Shown: positions 1 to 7,604 of the stretch, piece by piece
Layout of the letters: every line of letters starts with the position of its first letter
How positions within the stretch are numbered: the stretch's first letter is position 1
Assembly: GCA_943323725.2 (NCBI GenBank)
Contig: CALPIW020000030.1
Coordinates: forward strand, 1 to 11,517
Direction: 5' to 3'
From: Polynucleobacter meluiroseus
Lineage (GTDB): Bacteria > Verrucomicrobiota > Verrucomicrobiia > Opitutales > UBA953
DNA: 11,517 nucleotides
The notes under the pieces: generated by a model
What the model saw: only the letters and a program-made list of their open reading frames with translations
Databases searched by the model: none
Told to the model about the DNA's origin: nothing
Program-made: the position numbers and the translations under genes

Positions 1-843
1 ACGGCCCACCTGCTCCTCGTCGGCGACGTCAATCAGCTCCCGTCCGTCGGCGCGGGCAACGTGCTCGGCGACCTCATCGATTCCGGGGCGGCCGCGGTCA
101 CGCGCCTCGACACGGTCTTCCGCCAAGGCGCCCGCAGCGGCATCGTCACGGTGGCCCACGGCATCCTGCACGCCGACACTTCGCCGCCGACCCCGGTCGA
201 GGATCCGACCAAGCTCGATTTCACCCAGGACATCCACTTCGTGCGCGTCGACGACCCCGAGGCCTGCGTGGCGATGGTCACGAAGCTCTGCTGCGACATC
301 CTCCCGAAGGCGTTGCGCTTCGATCCGCTGCGCGACATCCAGGTGCTCGCGCCGATGCATAAAGGCACCGGCGGCATCCAGGCCTTCAACCAGGCCCTGC
401 AAGGCCGCCTGCGCGGCGCCGACGCCCGCCCGGGCCGCATCCAGCCGGGCGACAAGGTCATCCAGACCCGTAACAACTACGACAAGAACGTCTTCAACGG
501 CGACTTCGGCGTGGTGCTCGGCCAGAACGAAGAAGGCACGCTGCTGATCGACTTCGACGGCGCACGCGTGGAGCTCGAACGCGGCGAACAGGGCGACCTG
601 CACCTCGCCTACGCGGTGAGCATCCATAAGTCCCAGGGCTCGGAATTCCCGGCCGTGGTGGTGCCGCTGCTCCGGCAGCACAGCATCATGCTCGCGCGTA
701 ACCTGGTCTACACCGCCGTCACGCGCGGCCGCAAGCAGGTCATCCTCGTCGGCGACCCGACCGCCTACGCGATGGCGGTGCGCAACGCTTCGGACTCGCG
801 TCGCATCACCGGACTCCTGCCCCGCCTCCGCGGCGAGGAGTGA
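1..843 (+). CDS. recD2: RecD2-like ATP-dependent DNA helicase, C-terminal part (5' end outside window)
   Basis: Frame 1 is open from the first base to the TGA at 841-843, giving 280 residues of a longer protein whose start lies upstream. The fragment opens in helicase motif III (LLLVGDVNQLPSVGAGN, residues about 4-20), typical of superfamily 1B RecD/TraA helicases. Near residues 116-121 is LAPMHKGTGG, then a UvrD-like C-terminal domain with motif V (HKSQGSEF, about 209-216) and motif VI (VYTAVTRGR, about 236-244), whose arginine contacts ATP. RecD2 enzymes are 5'-to-3' DNA helicases that act without RecBC; the missing N-terminal half would carry the helix-hairpin-helix region and the Walker A site. 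Family membership is clear. RecD2 rather than another RecD/TraA member is an inference, because the distinguishing N-terminus is absent. The stop codon directly abuts the stop of the opposing U32 gene. Confidence 0.88.
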   Translation, partial: TAHLLLVGDVNQLPSVGAGNVLGDLIDSGAAAVTRLDTVFRQGARSGIVTVAHGILHADTSPPTPVEDPTKLDFTQDIHFVRVDDPEACVAMVTKLCCDILPKALRFDPLRDIQVLAPMHKGTGGIQAFNQALQGRLRGADARPGRIQPGDKVIQTRNNYDKNVFNGDFGVVLGQNEEGTLLIDFDGARVELERGEQGDLHLAYAVSIHKSQGSEFPAVVVPLLRQHSIMLARNLVYTAVTRGRKQVILVGDPTAYAMAVRNASDSRRITGLLPRLRGEE

Positions 844-3414
844 TCAGAGCCGCACGCGCATCGTCCCGCGCGTGACGCCGAGCTGGTTCAGGACCTTGAG
901 GTCGTTCCAAAGAGCGGTGCCGTCGATATCTCCCTTCAGCAGGGCCTGATACTTCTCGAGCGTACGTGAGACCGTGGCGGCGTCTTCGTCGACGAATTCG
1001 ACGCGGAAGCGACGGACGCCGAGGGCCAGCAGCTGGGTCACATATTCGGCCCCGGTCTGCGCGCGCGAATTGAAGAGTGTATTGCGGCAGCCAGCGTCGG
1101 CCTTGAGGATGTGCTCGGCGCCGACGCGGTCGCGCAGCTTGACGCGGTGCGTCTCGCAGGGGCGGCCGCAGTCTCGGTAATCCTTACCCTTCGAGAGGAA
1201 GGTGCAGAACACGCAGTGCTCCATATGGAACATCGGCATGTGCTGGTGGACCGTGACCTCGAACCATTCCGGCGGGGCGGACTGGAAGAGCGCGGTGACC
1301 TGCTCGGAGTTGAGGTCGTAAGAGACCGTGAGGCCTTCGAGGGCGTGCTCGCGCATGAGCCACTCGGCGGTCAGGCCGTTGGCGACGTTGAGGGAGAAGT
1401 CGGCGCGCAGGCGCTTGCCCTTGAAGGCGCGGAGATCCTCGTGATTGCGCACCAGGTAGCCGTCGGCCTCGCAGGAGAGGACGATCTCGCTGATACGCCC
1501 TTCGCCCTGCTTATGGATACGCGGGCCCATGGCCCAGAACTCGACCTTGCGGCCGGCTTCCTGCTCGTAGGCGCGGACGCGCGCCACGGCGGCCCGGAAC
1601 TTCTTCGGGTCCTCGTATTCCGCGTAGATCACGCGGGCGCCGCTCGCGAGGGCGGGCTCGAGCTGCTCCGGTTCGCGGATGACGACGATGATCTCGGCCT
1701 CGCCGGGACGCTTCGGTTCGAAGGGGGCGACCTTGGTGGCCTCTTCCTCGTAAGGCAGGAGCGTCCAGCGGAGCGGCTGGCTGCGGAGTTTCGTGATCTG
1801 TTCGGCGAGGTCGCGGCGGAGGCGGTTCAGTTCGCTGACCGGGATGATGAGGGCGCCCTCGAGGTCGGCCTGGAGTTCGCCCATTTCGAAACCTGTGTCG
1901 CCGAGGCGGCCCAGCTGGTCACGGAGCGTGGTGACGTCCATCGGACGCTTCTCGGCGGCGGCGCAGGGCATCGTGGTCTCGCCGGCGACGACATGGCCTT
2001 CGCCGTCGTTGAATTCGACGCGCAGGGGCTGGCCGAGACGGCCGATGACCTTGGCGTGGAGCGGGCGGCGGAAGTTGGCCTTCTCGCGGTCCCAGGAATC
2101 ATGCAGACGCTTGTCGAGTTCCTGGTCCTTGGTCTTCCAGAGGATCGCGCCGGTCTTCACCAGCGACCAGTCGACGTCTTCGCGGCCGAAGCGGACGAAC
2201 GTCAGGCCGCCGCGGGCGGGCTCGAGTCCGTGGACGAAGCCGCCCTGTTCGCGTTCGGCCGGCTTGCCTTGGTCGAAGACCACGCCGTCGCCGGGCTTGA
2301 GGGGGCCTTCGAGGCGCATCGTCACGCCATTGGAGGCGACGTCGACGACCGTGCCGAGATAGGCGCCGCGCTTCTTGCCGAAGCGGGCGTGGACGAGCTG
2401 CTGGTTGTCGATGCCGCGGAGCCAGCCCGTGTGCAGGCCGCGCGAGAACGTCATCTGCATCGCGTAGTCTTCCTCCTGCCGGACCTGGAGCGCGGCGCGG
2501 TCGGCGTCGGCGCCCTTGGCGAAAGCGTCCCATGCGGCGTCCACCGCTCGACGGTAGGCCTTCGTGATCGCGGCCACATATTCGGGGGACTTCAGGCGGC
2601 CCTCGATCTTCAGGGAACGGATGCCGGCGCGGATGAGGTCGGGGACGACTTCGATGCCGGCGAGGTCCTGCGGGGAAAGGAGATAGGCCTTGTCGCCTAA
2701 GTCACGCACCACGCCGTCGACCACGAGTTCGTAAGGCAGGCGGCAGGCCTGGGCGCATTCGCCGCGGTTGGCCGAGCGGCCGCCGAGCGACTCGCTCGTC
2801 AGGCACTGGCCGGAATAAGCGACGCAGAGAGCGCCGTGCACGAAGACTTCGAGATCGAGGGGTTCGCCTTGGGCGGCCTGTTCCGTCTGCATCTTCTGCA
2901 TCTCCGGGATCGAGACCTCGCGGCCGAGGACGGCGAGCGAAGCGCCGAGGCCACGCGCGTAATCGACGCCTGCCGCGCTCGTGACGGTCATCTGCGTCGA
3001 AGCATGGATCGGGAAATCAGGGGAGATCCGGCGGATGAGGCGGCAGATACCGGGGTCCTGGACGATGGCGGCATCGACGCCCGCCGCGACGATCGAACGG
3101 AGCGTGCGCGCGGCTTCGGCCAGTTCGTCGGGGAAGATCAGCGTATTGAAGGTCACGTAGCCCTTGACCCCGCGGCCGTGCAGGTAGGCCATGAGCTCAG
3201 GCAGGTCGGCCTCTTCGAAGTTCTTGGCCCGGACGCGGGCGTTGAAGCGACCGATGCCGAAGAATACCGCGTCGGCGCCGTTCTCGACCGCCGCGCGGAC
3301 GCAGTCCCATTCGCCGGCCGGGGCGAGGACTTCGGGCTTACGGAGGGAGGTGAGGAGGCTGGTGGCGGACACGAGGACAGGAAGGCACAGTCCGCCCTTC
3401 CCTGCAAAGAGCAA
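844..3414 (-). CDS. U32-family protein (RlhA/TrhP-like, with DUF3656-type middle region), double-barrel form
   Basis: The 856-residue product matches the peptidase U32 family. Despite the name, its characterised members are mostly RNA hydroxylation enzymes (RlhA on 23S rRNA, TrhP on tRNA) or UbiU/UbiV in oxygen-independent ubiquinone synthesis. The N-terminal barrel begins KPEVLAPAG (about 26-34) and carries the signature FVHGALCVAYSGQC (191-204). Cysteines 197, 204, 220 and 224 are placed like the Fe-S ligands of U32 proteins. A beta-rich middle region (about 340-560) resembles DUF3656. A second barrel-like region (about 575-790) has its own cysteines at 734, 737, 749, 753 and 776. It is clearly longer than E. 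coli RlhA. The start is uncertain: the longest reading uses TTG at 3412-3414 behind a GGGGG run, and a GTG at 3370-3372 would remove 14 residues and still keep the whole fold. The family is certain; the substrate (rRNA, tRNA or other) cannot be read here. Confidence 0.9.
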   Translation of the reverse strand: MLFAGKGGLCLPVLVSATSLLTSLRKPEVLAPAGEWDCVRAAVENGADAVFFGIGRFNARVRAKNFEEADLPELMAYLHGRGVKGYVTFNTLIFPDELAEAARTLRSIVAAGVDAAIVQDPGICRLIRRISPDFPIHASTQMTVTSAAGVDYARGLGASLAVLGREVSIPEMQKMQTEQAAQGEPLDLEVFVHGALCVAYSGQCLTSESLGGRSANRGECAQACRLPYELVVDGVVRDLGDKAYLLSPQDLAGIEVVPDLIRAGIRSLKIEGRLKSPEYVAAITKAYRRAVDAAWDAFAKGADADRAALQVRQEEDYAMQMTFSRGLHTGWLRGIDNQQLVHARFGKKRGAYLGTVVDVASNGVTMRLEGPLKPGDGVVFDQGKPAEREQGGFVHGLEPARGGLTFVRFGREDVDWSLVKTGAILWKTKDQELDKRLHDSWDREKANFRRPLHAKVIGRLGQPLRVEFNDGEGHVVAGETTMPCAAAEKRPMDVTTLRDQLGRLGDTGFEMGELQADLEGALIIPVSELNRLRRDLAEQITKLRSQPLRWTLLPYEEEATKVAPFEPKRPGEAEIIVVIREPEQLEPALASGARVIYAEYEDPKKFRAAVARVRAYEQEAGRKVEFWAMGPRIHKQGEGRISEIVLSCEADGYLVRNHEDLRAFKGKRLRADFSLNVANGLTAEWLMREHALEGLTVSYDLNSEQVTALFQSAPPEWFEVTVHQHMPMFHMEHCVFCTFLSKGKDYRDCGRPCETHRVKLRDRVGAEHILKADAGCRNTLFNSRAQTGAEYVTQLLALGVRRFRVEFVDEDAATVSRTLEKYQALLKGDIDGTALWNDLKVLNQLGVTRGTMRVRL

Positions 3415-3486
3415 TTCAGCCCCCGGACCAGCCGGGCGGCGCTTCCGGGATTGCCCCGGGGCGCCCTTCCCGCCCTAATCGAACCC

Positions 3487-3861
3487 ATGTCCGACAAGCT
3501 CGAAGAAATCTTCCAGATGCAGCAGGCGCTCAACAAGCGCATCGGCGTCGAAACCGCCGGCATGACCGAGGAGGAAAAGATCAAATGGGTCCTCAACTAC
3601 CTCCGCGCCATGCAGCAGGAGATGGCCGAGCTGACCGACTCCGTGCCCTGGAAGTGGTGGGCCAAGTACCAGAAGTTCGACGAGCAGAACGCCCGCGTCG
3701 AGGTCATCGACCTCTTCCACTTCCTGATCTCCATCGCCCAGGTCCTCGGCATGTCCGCGGACGACGTCTACCAGGCCTACCTGAAGAAGAACGCCGTGAA
3801 CCATCAGCGACAGGACTCCGGCTACGTCAAGAAGGACGAAAACGACTCCCGCCACATCTGA
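3487..3861 (+). CDS. dUTP diphosphatase, dimeric all-alpha type (dUTPase_2 / MazG-like fold)
   Basis: The 124-residue protein would hydrolyse dUTP to dUMP and pyrophosphate, keeping uracil out of DNA and supplying dUMP for thymidylate synthesis. It belongs to the all-alpha NTP pyrophosphohydrolase fold, not the trimeric beta Dut fold. Two acidic metal-binding motifs are visible: E45-x-x-E48 in QEMAELTDS and E72-x-x-D75 in EVIDLFHFL. The family stretch PWKWW (54-58) and the C-terminal KKNAVNHQRQDSGY (100-113) are also present. Length fits a compact bacterial member. The ATG at 3487 is the first in-frame start that gives the family N-terminus; CCC directly precedes it and there is no Shine-Dalgarno. 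It is divergent from the U32 gene (72-bp gap) and 11 bp upstream of the pseudopilin gene, so the two are probably cotranscribed. Confidence 0.88.
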   Translation: MSDKLEEIFQMQQALNKRIGVETAGMTEEEKIKWVLNYLRAMQQEMAELTDSVPWKWWAKYQKFDEQNARVEVIDLFHFLISIAQVLGMSADDVYQAYLKKNAVNHQRQDSGYVKKDENDSRHI

Positions 3862-3872
3862 CCCCTTCCCCC

Positions 3873-4607
3873 ATGTCCCGCCCCTCCGCCCGCCGCGCCG
3901 GCTTCACCCTCGTCGAACTCCTGGTCGTCATCGCCGTCATCGCGATCCTGGCCACCATCAGCTTCGGCCTGTTCAAGGCCGCCAACGACGGCCGCAACAA
4001 GTCCAAGTCCAAAGGCGAGGTGCAGGCCATCGCCATGGCCACCCAGAGCTACCGCAAGACCTACGGCGACTTCCCGGCCTGCCTGAGCGGCCGACCTGAA
4101 CGTTTCCGTCGCGACCTGCTCGACCAGCTCGTCGGACGTCGGGTGATGCGCGTGACGACCCCGGGTTCCACGCCGACCCTGCTCGCCTTCGACAGCGCCA
4201 CCCTGCCGGGCGGGACCAATCGCCAAATGCGCAGCTTCCTTAGCCAAGGCGATGTCACGACCAATGACGACGCCCAGCTGACCGCTGACGACTGGCGCGG
4301 CGACAACGCCGCCTGCCGTGAATTCATCGATGCCTGGGGCAATCCTTACGATTACCGCTATCGCGTGCTGACGCCCGCCCGCTTCGGCGAGTGGAAATCC
4401 CCCAACTACCTCCTCGTCTCCTGCTCCGTCAATTTCAACGAATCCACGGTCGAAGGCGAACCGCCTCAAGCCGGCGAGTACTGGGATCCGGCACCCTCCG
4501 GCGGCTCCACCATGGAACGCTCCGGCATCGTGCCCCCGACCTACTTCGACGAAAGCGGCTCCAACGGACCTTTCCGCGCGGACAATATCGTCAACTGGGC
4601 GAACTGA
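3873..4607 (+). CDS. type II secretion / type IV pilus-like pseudopilin (GspG-like)
   Basis: The 244-residue product has a class III prepilin N-terminus: a short basic leader (residues 1-10, MSRPSARRAG), predicted peptidase cleavage after G10, then mature F1 and E5 in FTLVELLVVIAVIAILA, the hydrophobic assembly helix (11-30). The segment DAWGNPYDYRYRV (153-165) followed by NYLLVSCS (178-185) resembles the D-x-WGNPY...Y core of GspG major pseudopilins. The protein is longer than typical GspG because of a polar insert (about 70-145) and a C-terminal tail rich in G, P and S. No prepilin peptidase, secretion ATPase or inner-membrane platform gene is in the window, so the assembly machinery would lie elsewhere. 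The start at 3873 is supported by the leader and follows a pyrimidine-only stretch without Shine-Dalgarno. The gene is probably cotranscribed with the dUTPase gene. Its last 17 bases overlap the opposing PAP2 gene. Confidence 0.85.
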   Translation: MSRPSARRAGFTLVELLVVIAVIAILATISFGLFKAANDGRNKSKSKGEVQAIAMATQSYRKTYGDFPACLSGRPERFRRDLLDQLVGRRVMRVTTPGSTPTLLAFDSATLPGGTNRQMRSFLSQGDVTTNDDAQLTADDWRGDNAACREFIDAWGNPYDYRYRVLTPARFGEWKSPNYLLVSCSVNFNESTVEGEPPQAGEYWDPAPSGGSTMERSGIVPPTYFDESGSNGPFRADNIVNWAN

Positions 4608-5307
4608 CCTCACGGGCCAGCGGGCGCTTCATCGCCAAGGCCAGGCCGACGCATAGCAGCCAGGCTAGCGCCACCGTGGCCAGCGTGTGGGACAGGAAGT
4701 GCTCGCCGCGGGCGATCTGATAGAAACCCATCCAGGATCCGACGAAGAGCCCGAGGGCCAAGCCGCGCCAACGGCGCGTGCCGAGAATCCAATATAGCCC
4801 CATCAAGGCGAAGCCGCCGCTGGCGTGGCCCGCGGGAAACGCATGGCTCGGATACCCTGCCGGCTTGGGGTCGAACAGCAGGAGATGCTCGAAGACGCCC
4901 CCATAGGTCTTGAGCTCCAGCGGCGTGGCCATGTTCGTGACGGCGCGCAGCTGGGTGGAGACGATCGGCACCACCGCGAGACAGGCCAGGAAGAACAAGG
5001 CGCGCATGCGTACGCGGCGGGCAAAGATCGCGGCGAGGATCAGCAGGACCGCCCAGATGATGATGAGCGCCTTGGGGCCGCGGTAGGCCAAGGCGTCGCC
5101 GAGCGCGTGGCCGTGCGGGATCAGCCAGGCCTTGCCATCCCAGAAGAACCCCTGGAACCAGTGGTCGAGGGCGTCGCCGCCCGTGCCGGCAAAACCGAAG
5201 AAGCCGACGATGCCGGCGAGGACGAGGGCCGGCGCGAGCAGCGAGCGCGGCTCAACGGGCGCGAGGTTTCTCGGGATTCTGGAGTCCGCCATGGTTGAAG
5301 AGCTCAT
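4591..5307 (-). CDS. PAP2-superfamily membrane phosphatase
   Basis: The 238-residue protein is a multi-pass membrane enzyme of the PAP2 superfamily, close to the COG3907 type. Hydrophobic segments lie at about 23-41, 78-96, 102-118, 165-176, 183-198 and 208-225. The three phosphatase motifs are recognisable in variant form: RAVTNMATPLELKTYGG (121-137) in place of the classical K-x6-RP; PAGHASGG (158-165), the PSGH motif with His161; and RGEHFLSH (200-207), the S-R-x5-H motif with the nucleophile-type His207. Such enzymes remove phosphate from lipid phosphates or diphosphates at the membrane surface; the substrate here is unknown. Two starts are possible, ATG 5305-5307 (AAGG six bases upstream, chosen) and ATG 5290-5292. 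Both begin inside the end of the LtaS-like gene (overlap 56 or 41 bp), which suggests translational coupling. It is the last gene of the rpmH operon. Confidence 0.85.
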   Translation of the reverse strand: MSSSTMADSRIPRNLAPVEPRSLLAPALVLAGIVGFFGFAGTGGDALDHWFQGFFWDGKAWLIPHGHALGDALAYRGPKALIIIWAVLLILAAIFARRVRMRALFFLACLAVVPIVSTQLRAVTNMATPLELKTYGGVFEHLLLFDPKPAGYPSHAFPAGHASGGFALMGLYWILGTRRWRGLALGLFVGSWMGFYQIARGEHFLSHTLATVALAWLLCVGLALAMKRPLAREVSSPS

Positions 5308-7300
5308 CGGTGCCTTGGTAGTAGTGGATCGCCTCCTCGACCGCCGCCGCATCGGGCGTGGCCACCGGCGTCAGGGCGCCCGTGGCGAGATCGGCCTGAT
5401 ATTGGACCGCCTGCCGCACCGGCTTGAGGACCGTCAGGAGTCCGTCGGGACGTAACATGGCGACTTTCTGATAGTTGCTGATGAAGGCGCGCGGACGGTA
5501 GGACGGAGCGAGCGCGTCGGCGCCGACGAAGCGGGAGAGATAATCGACGCCCAGCAGGCCGAGCACGGTGGGTGCGACGTCGATCTGGCTCATCATCGTG
5601 TCGAACTTGCGGGGCGCGAGGTTGCCGGGCGACCAGATGAAGAGCGGGATCTCGTACTTGCGCACCTCGAGCTCGCGCCGACCGGCGACCGAAGCGCAGT
5701 GGTCGGCCACGATGACGAAGACCGTATCCTTGAACCACGGCTTCGTCTGCGCGGCCTTCAGGAAGGCGCCGATGGCGTAGTCGGTATAGGCGACGCCGCC
5801 TTCGCGACCGACCAGGCCGGCGTCGATCTTGCCGGCCGGCCAAGTGTACGGACGGTGGTTGGAAGTCGTCATCACGAAGTGATGGAAGGGCTTGCCCGCG
5901 GCGTGGGCGCGGTCGGCCTCCTCGAGCGACCACGCGAAGGCGTCCTCATCGCACGCGCCCCAGGCGTTGGCGAAAGTCGGCTGCTTCCCTCGGCCGAGCT
6001 GACGCGGCAGGTCGACGATGTCGTAGCCGTTGGCCTCGAAGAAGTAGTTCATGTTGTCGAAGAACCCGTCGCCGCCGTAGAGGAAGGCCGTCTCGTAACC
6101 CTTGGCCTGCAGGACCGAGCCCAGCGTCGTGAGGTTCTCACAACCCGCGCGGCGCAGGACGGACTGGCCCGGGATCGGCGGGATGGACAGCGACAGCGCC
6201 TCCATGCCACGGACGGTGCGGGTGCCGCCGGCGTAACAACGGGAGAACCAGAGGGACTCGCGGGAAAGGCGGTCAAGGTTCGGCGTAAGGTTCTTGGGCT
6301 GATATTCCGGCGAACCGTAGCAACCGACGTATTCCGCGCTCAGGCTCTCGATCGTGATCTGGACGACGTTCCACTTGCGGGCGGGCGTCGCCGGCTTGAT
6401 GCGGCGGGTGATATGATCATTCCCACCCGCGGTAGCGGCCTCGCCGCCTTGGGCGAGCAAGGTCGCGCGGAGCTTCGCGACGGCGTCGGGACGCGACGGA
6501 TAGAAGCGATGCCACTCGAGCTGATTGGCCCAGAAGGCCGCCAGGAAGGCGTATTCGCCATTCTTGGCCAGTTCGGCGTCGTAGCTGTTCGCCCAACCCG
6601 GCTGGACGTCGCCCATGTGACGCAGACCGGCCGTGAGTCGCTCGGCGACCGACGAACGCGCGGCGCTGGCGTCCTTGAGGTCATGTCGGCCGACGAAATA
6701 GGCGACGAGCAGCAGGACCAGCAAAGGCGAAAGGAGCGCGGCGAAATCCCGCCAGCGCGGCGAAGCATCGGCGGCGGCGCCTTCTTCCCAGCGACGGACG
6801 AAACCGAGACGGCGCCAGAGCAGGAACAGACCCGTCGCGACGGCGAGCACCACCCCGATGATCAGCGGTAGGTTATAGGACTCCTGGATGTTCTTCACGA
6901 CCTCGGTCGTGTAGACGAGATAGTCGACCGCGATGAAGTTGAAGCGGACGCCGAACTCCTCCCAGAAGAGGATCTCGGAGATCTTCCAGAACGTGAAGAG
7001 GAAGGCGCCGAAGAGCCAGGCCGCGCGCAAGGGCAGCCGTAGCCAGCGGGAGGTCGACCAGGAGGCGGGCCAGACCGCGCCGAGCAGACCGAGCGGCAAA
7101 GTCAGGAACCACGCCATCACGAGGTCGAAAAGCAGCCCGACGAGCAGCGACGCAAAGGTCGCCAGACCCCAGGAGACCTCTCCCGCGGAGGCGATGAGCA
7201 GGCCAACGCGAAGCAGCGAGCCCAGCAGGACATAACTGGCGGCGAGAAGCAGGGCGCCACCCTGACGCGAACCAAGGACCTTCAAGAACAGCGAATTCAC
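5252..7300 (-). CDS. LTA synthase / OpgB-like membrane sulfatase-fold transferase
   Basis: The 682-residue product (from the GTG at 7298-7300) has an N-terminal membrane part with about five hydrophobic segments (15-36, 46-78, 92-112, 144-162, 186-203). A periplasmic sulfatase-fold domain follows from about residue 308. Catalytic landmarks of the LtaS/OpgB type are visible: the metal-binding Glu in TIESLSAEY (E318), the candidate nucleophile threonine in GGTRTVRG (T362, or T360), SNHRPY with H482, and the metal-binding pair ADH (D533, H534). LtaS and OpgB move a phosphoglycerol group from phosphatidylglycerol onto an acceptor and release diacylglycerol; related enzymes transfer phosphoethanolamine. 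Acceptor and donor are unknown here. The frame is open upstream to 7456, but that stretch overlaps yidD, so the GTG 52 bp after the yidD stop is preferred. No Shine-Dalgarno precedes it and the exact start is uncertain. Confidence 0.85.
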   Translation of the reverse strand: MNSLFLKVLGSRQGGALLLAASYVLLGSLLRVGLLIASAGEVSWGLATFASLLVGLLFDLVMAWFLTLPLGLLGAVWPASWSTSRWLRLPLRAAWLFGAFLFTFWKISEILFWEEFGVRFNFIAVDYLVYTTEVVKNIQESYNLPLIIGVVLAVATGLFLLWRRLGFVRRWEEGAAADASPRWRDFAALLSPLLVLLLVAYFVGRHDLKDASAARSSVAERLTAGLRHMGDVQPGWANSYDAELAKNGEYAFLAAFWANQLEWHRFYPSRPDAVAKLRATLLAQGGEAATAGGNDHITRRIKPATPARKWNVVQITIESLSAEYVGCYGSPEYQPKNLTPNLDRLSRESLWFSRCYAGGTRTVRGMEALSLSIPPIPGQSVLRRAGCENLTTLGSVLQAKGYETAFLYGGDGFFDNMNYFFEANGYDIVDLPRQLGRGKQPTFANAWGACDEDAFAWSLEEADRAHAAGKPFHHFVMTTSNHRPYTWPAGKIDAGLVGREGGVAYTDYAIGAFLKAAQTKPWFKDTVFVIVADHCASVAGRRELEVRKYEIPLFIWSPGNLAPRKFDTMMSQIDVAPTVLGLLGVDYLSRFVGADALAPSYRPRAFISNYQKVAMLRPDGLLTVLKPVRQAVQYQADLATGALTPVATPDAAAVEEAIHYYQGTDELFNHGGLQNPEKPRAR

Positions 7301-7352
7301 GTTAGGAAAACACTGCAGAATGCGGAGAGAGGGCGAGCCTATTAAGCGACCT

Positions 7353-7604
7353 TCATCGTTCCGGCACCTCGTCGACACCGGAACCGCCCCAAGGATGACA
7401 GCGACAGATGCGTCGGAAGCCCATCCAACCGCCCTTGAAGAAGCCGAAGCGCGCAAGGGCCGTGGCCGTGTAACAGGAGCAGGTCGGATGATAGCGACAA
7501 CCCGAACCGGGGATCAGGTGGAGCGGCTTGGAAAGGAAACGTTGGTAGAAGCGGACGAAGCCCAAGGCCAACCATGCCAGCCAGGAAGGACGCGGCTCGC
7601 TCAT
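7353..7604 (-). CDS. yidD: membrane protein insertion efficiency factor YidD
   Basis: This small protein of 83 residues has the full YidD signature. An amphipathic N-terminal region (LALGFVRFYQRFLS) precedes GSGCRYHPTCSCYTATAL, containing Cys35, Cys41 and Cys43. GFFKGGWMGFRRICRCHP then leads into the terminal WGGSGVDEVP. YidD sits on the inner face of the cytoplasmic membrane and assists YidC-dependent membrane protein insertion. The ATG overlaps the rnpA stop in an ATGA arrangement (7601-7604), so the two are translationally coupled. The rpmH-rnpA-yidD order is the classical one, but yidC does not follow. Confidence 0.95.
   Translation of the reverse strand: MSEPRPSWLAWLALGFVRFYQRFLSKPLHLIPGSGCRYHPTCSCYTATALARFGFFKGGWMGFRRICRCHPWGGSGVDEVPER

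Noticed and set aside
1111..2700. 529-residue open frame on the plus strand, opposite the U32 gene
   Set aside because: It is antisense to a well-supported U32 gene. Its composition is rich in A, E, D, G, L and V, as expected for the complement of high-GC coding DNA, and no family motif is visible.
2836..3486. Upstream in-frame extension of the dUTPase (341-residue open frame)
   Set aside because: The extension runs antisense through the U32 gene, while dUTPase homology starts at the ATG at 3487.
3415..3486. GC-rich palindromes between the U32 and dUTPase genes (GCCCCGGGGC at 3453-3462; CCCGGA/TCCGGG at 3422-3427 and 3444-3449)
   Set aside because: Short GC-only palindromes are expected by chance in DNA this GC-rich, and no promoter or T-run accompanies them.
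5699..6871. 390-residue open frame on the plus strand, opposite the LtaS-like gene
   Set aside because: It is a GC-driven shadow lying wholly within the transferase gene, with no recognisable domain or start signal.
7301..7456. Longer N-terminus for the LtaS-like protein
   Set aside because: It would overlap yidD by about 100 bp and adds a polar, unfamiliar stretch before the first membrane helix.
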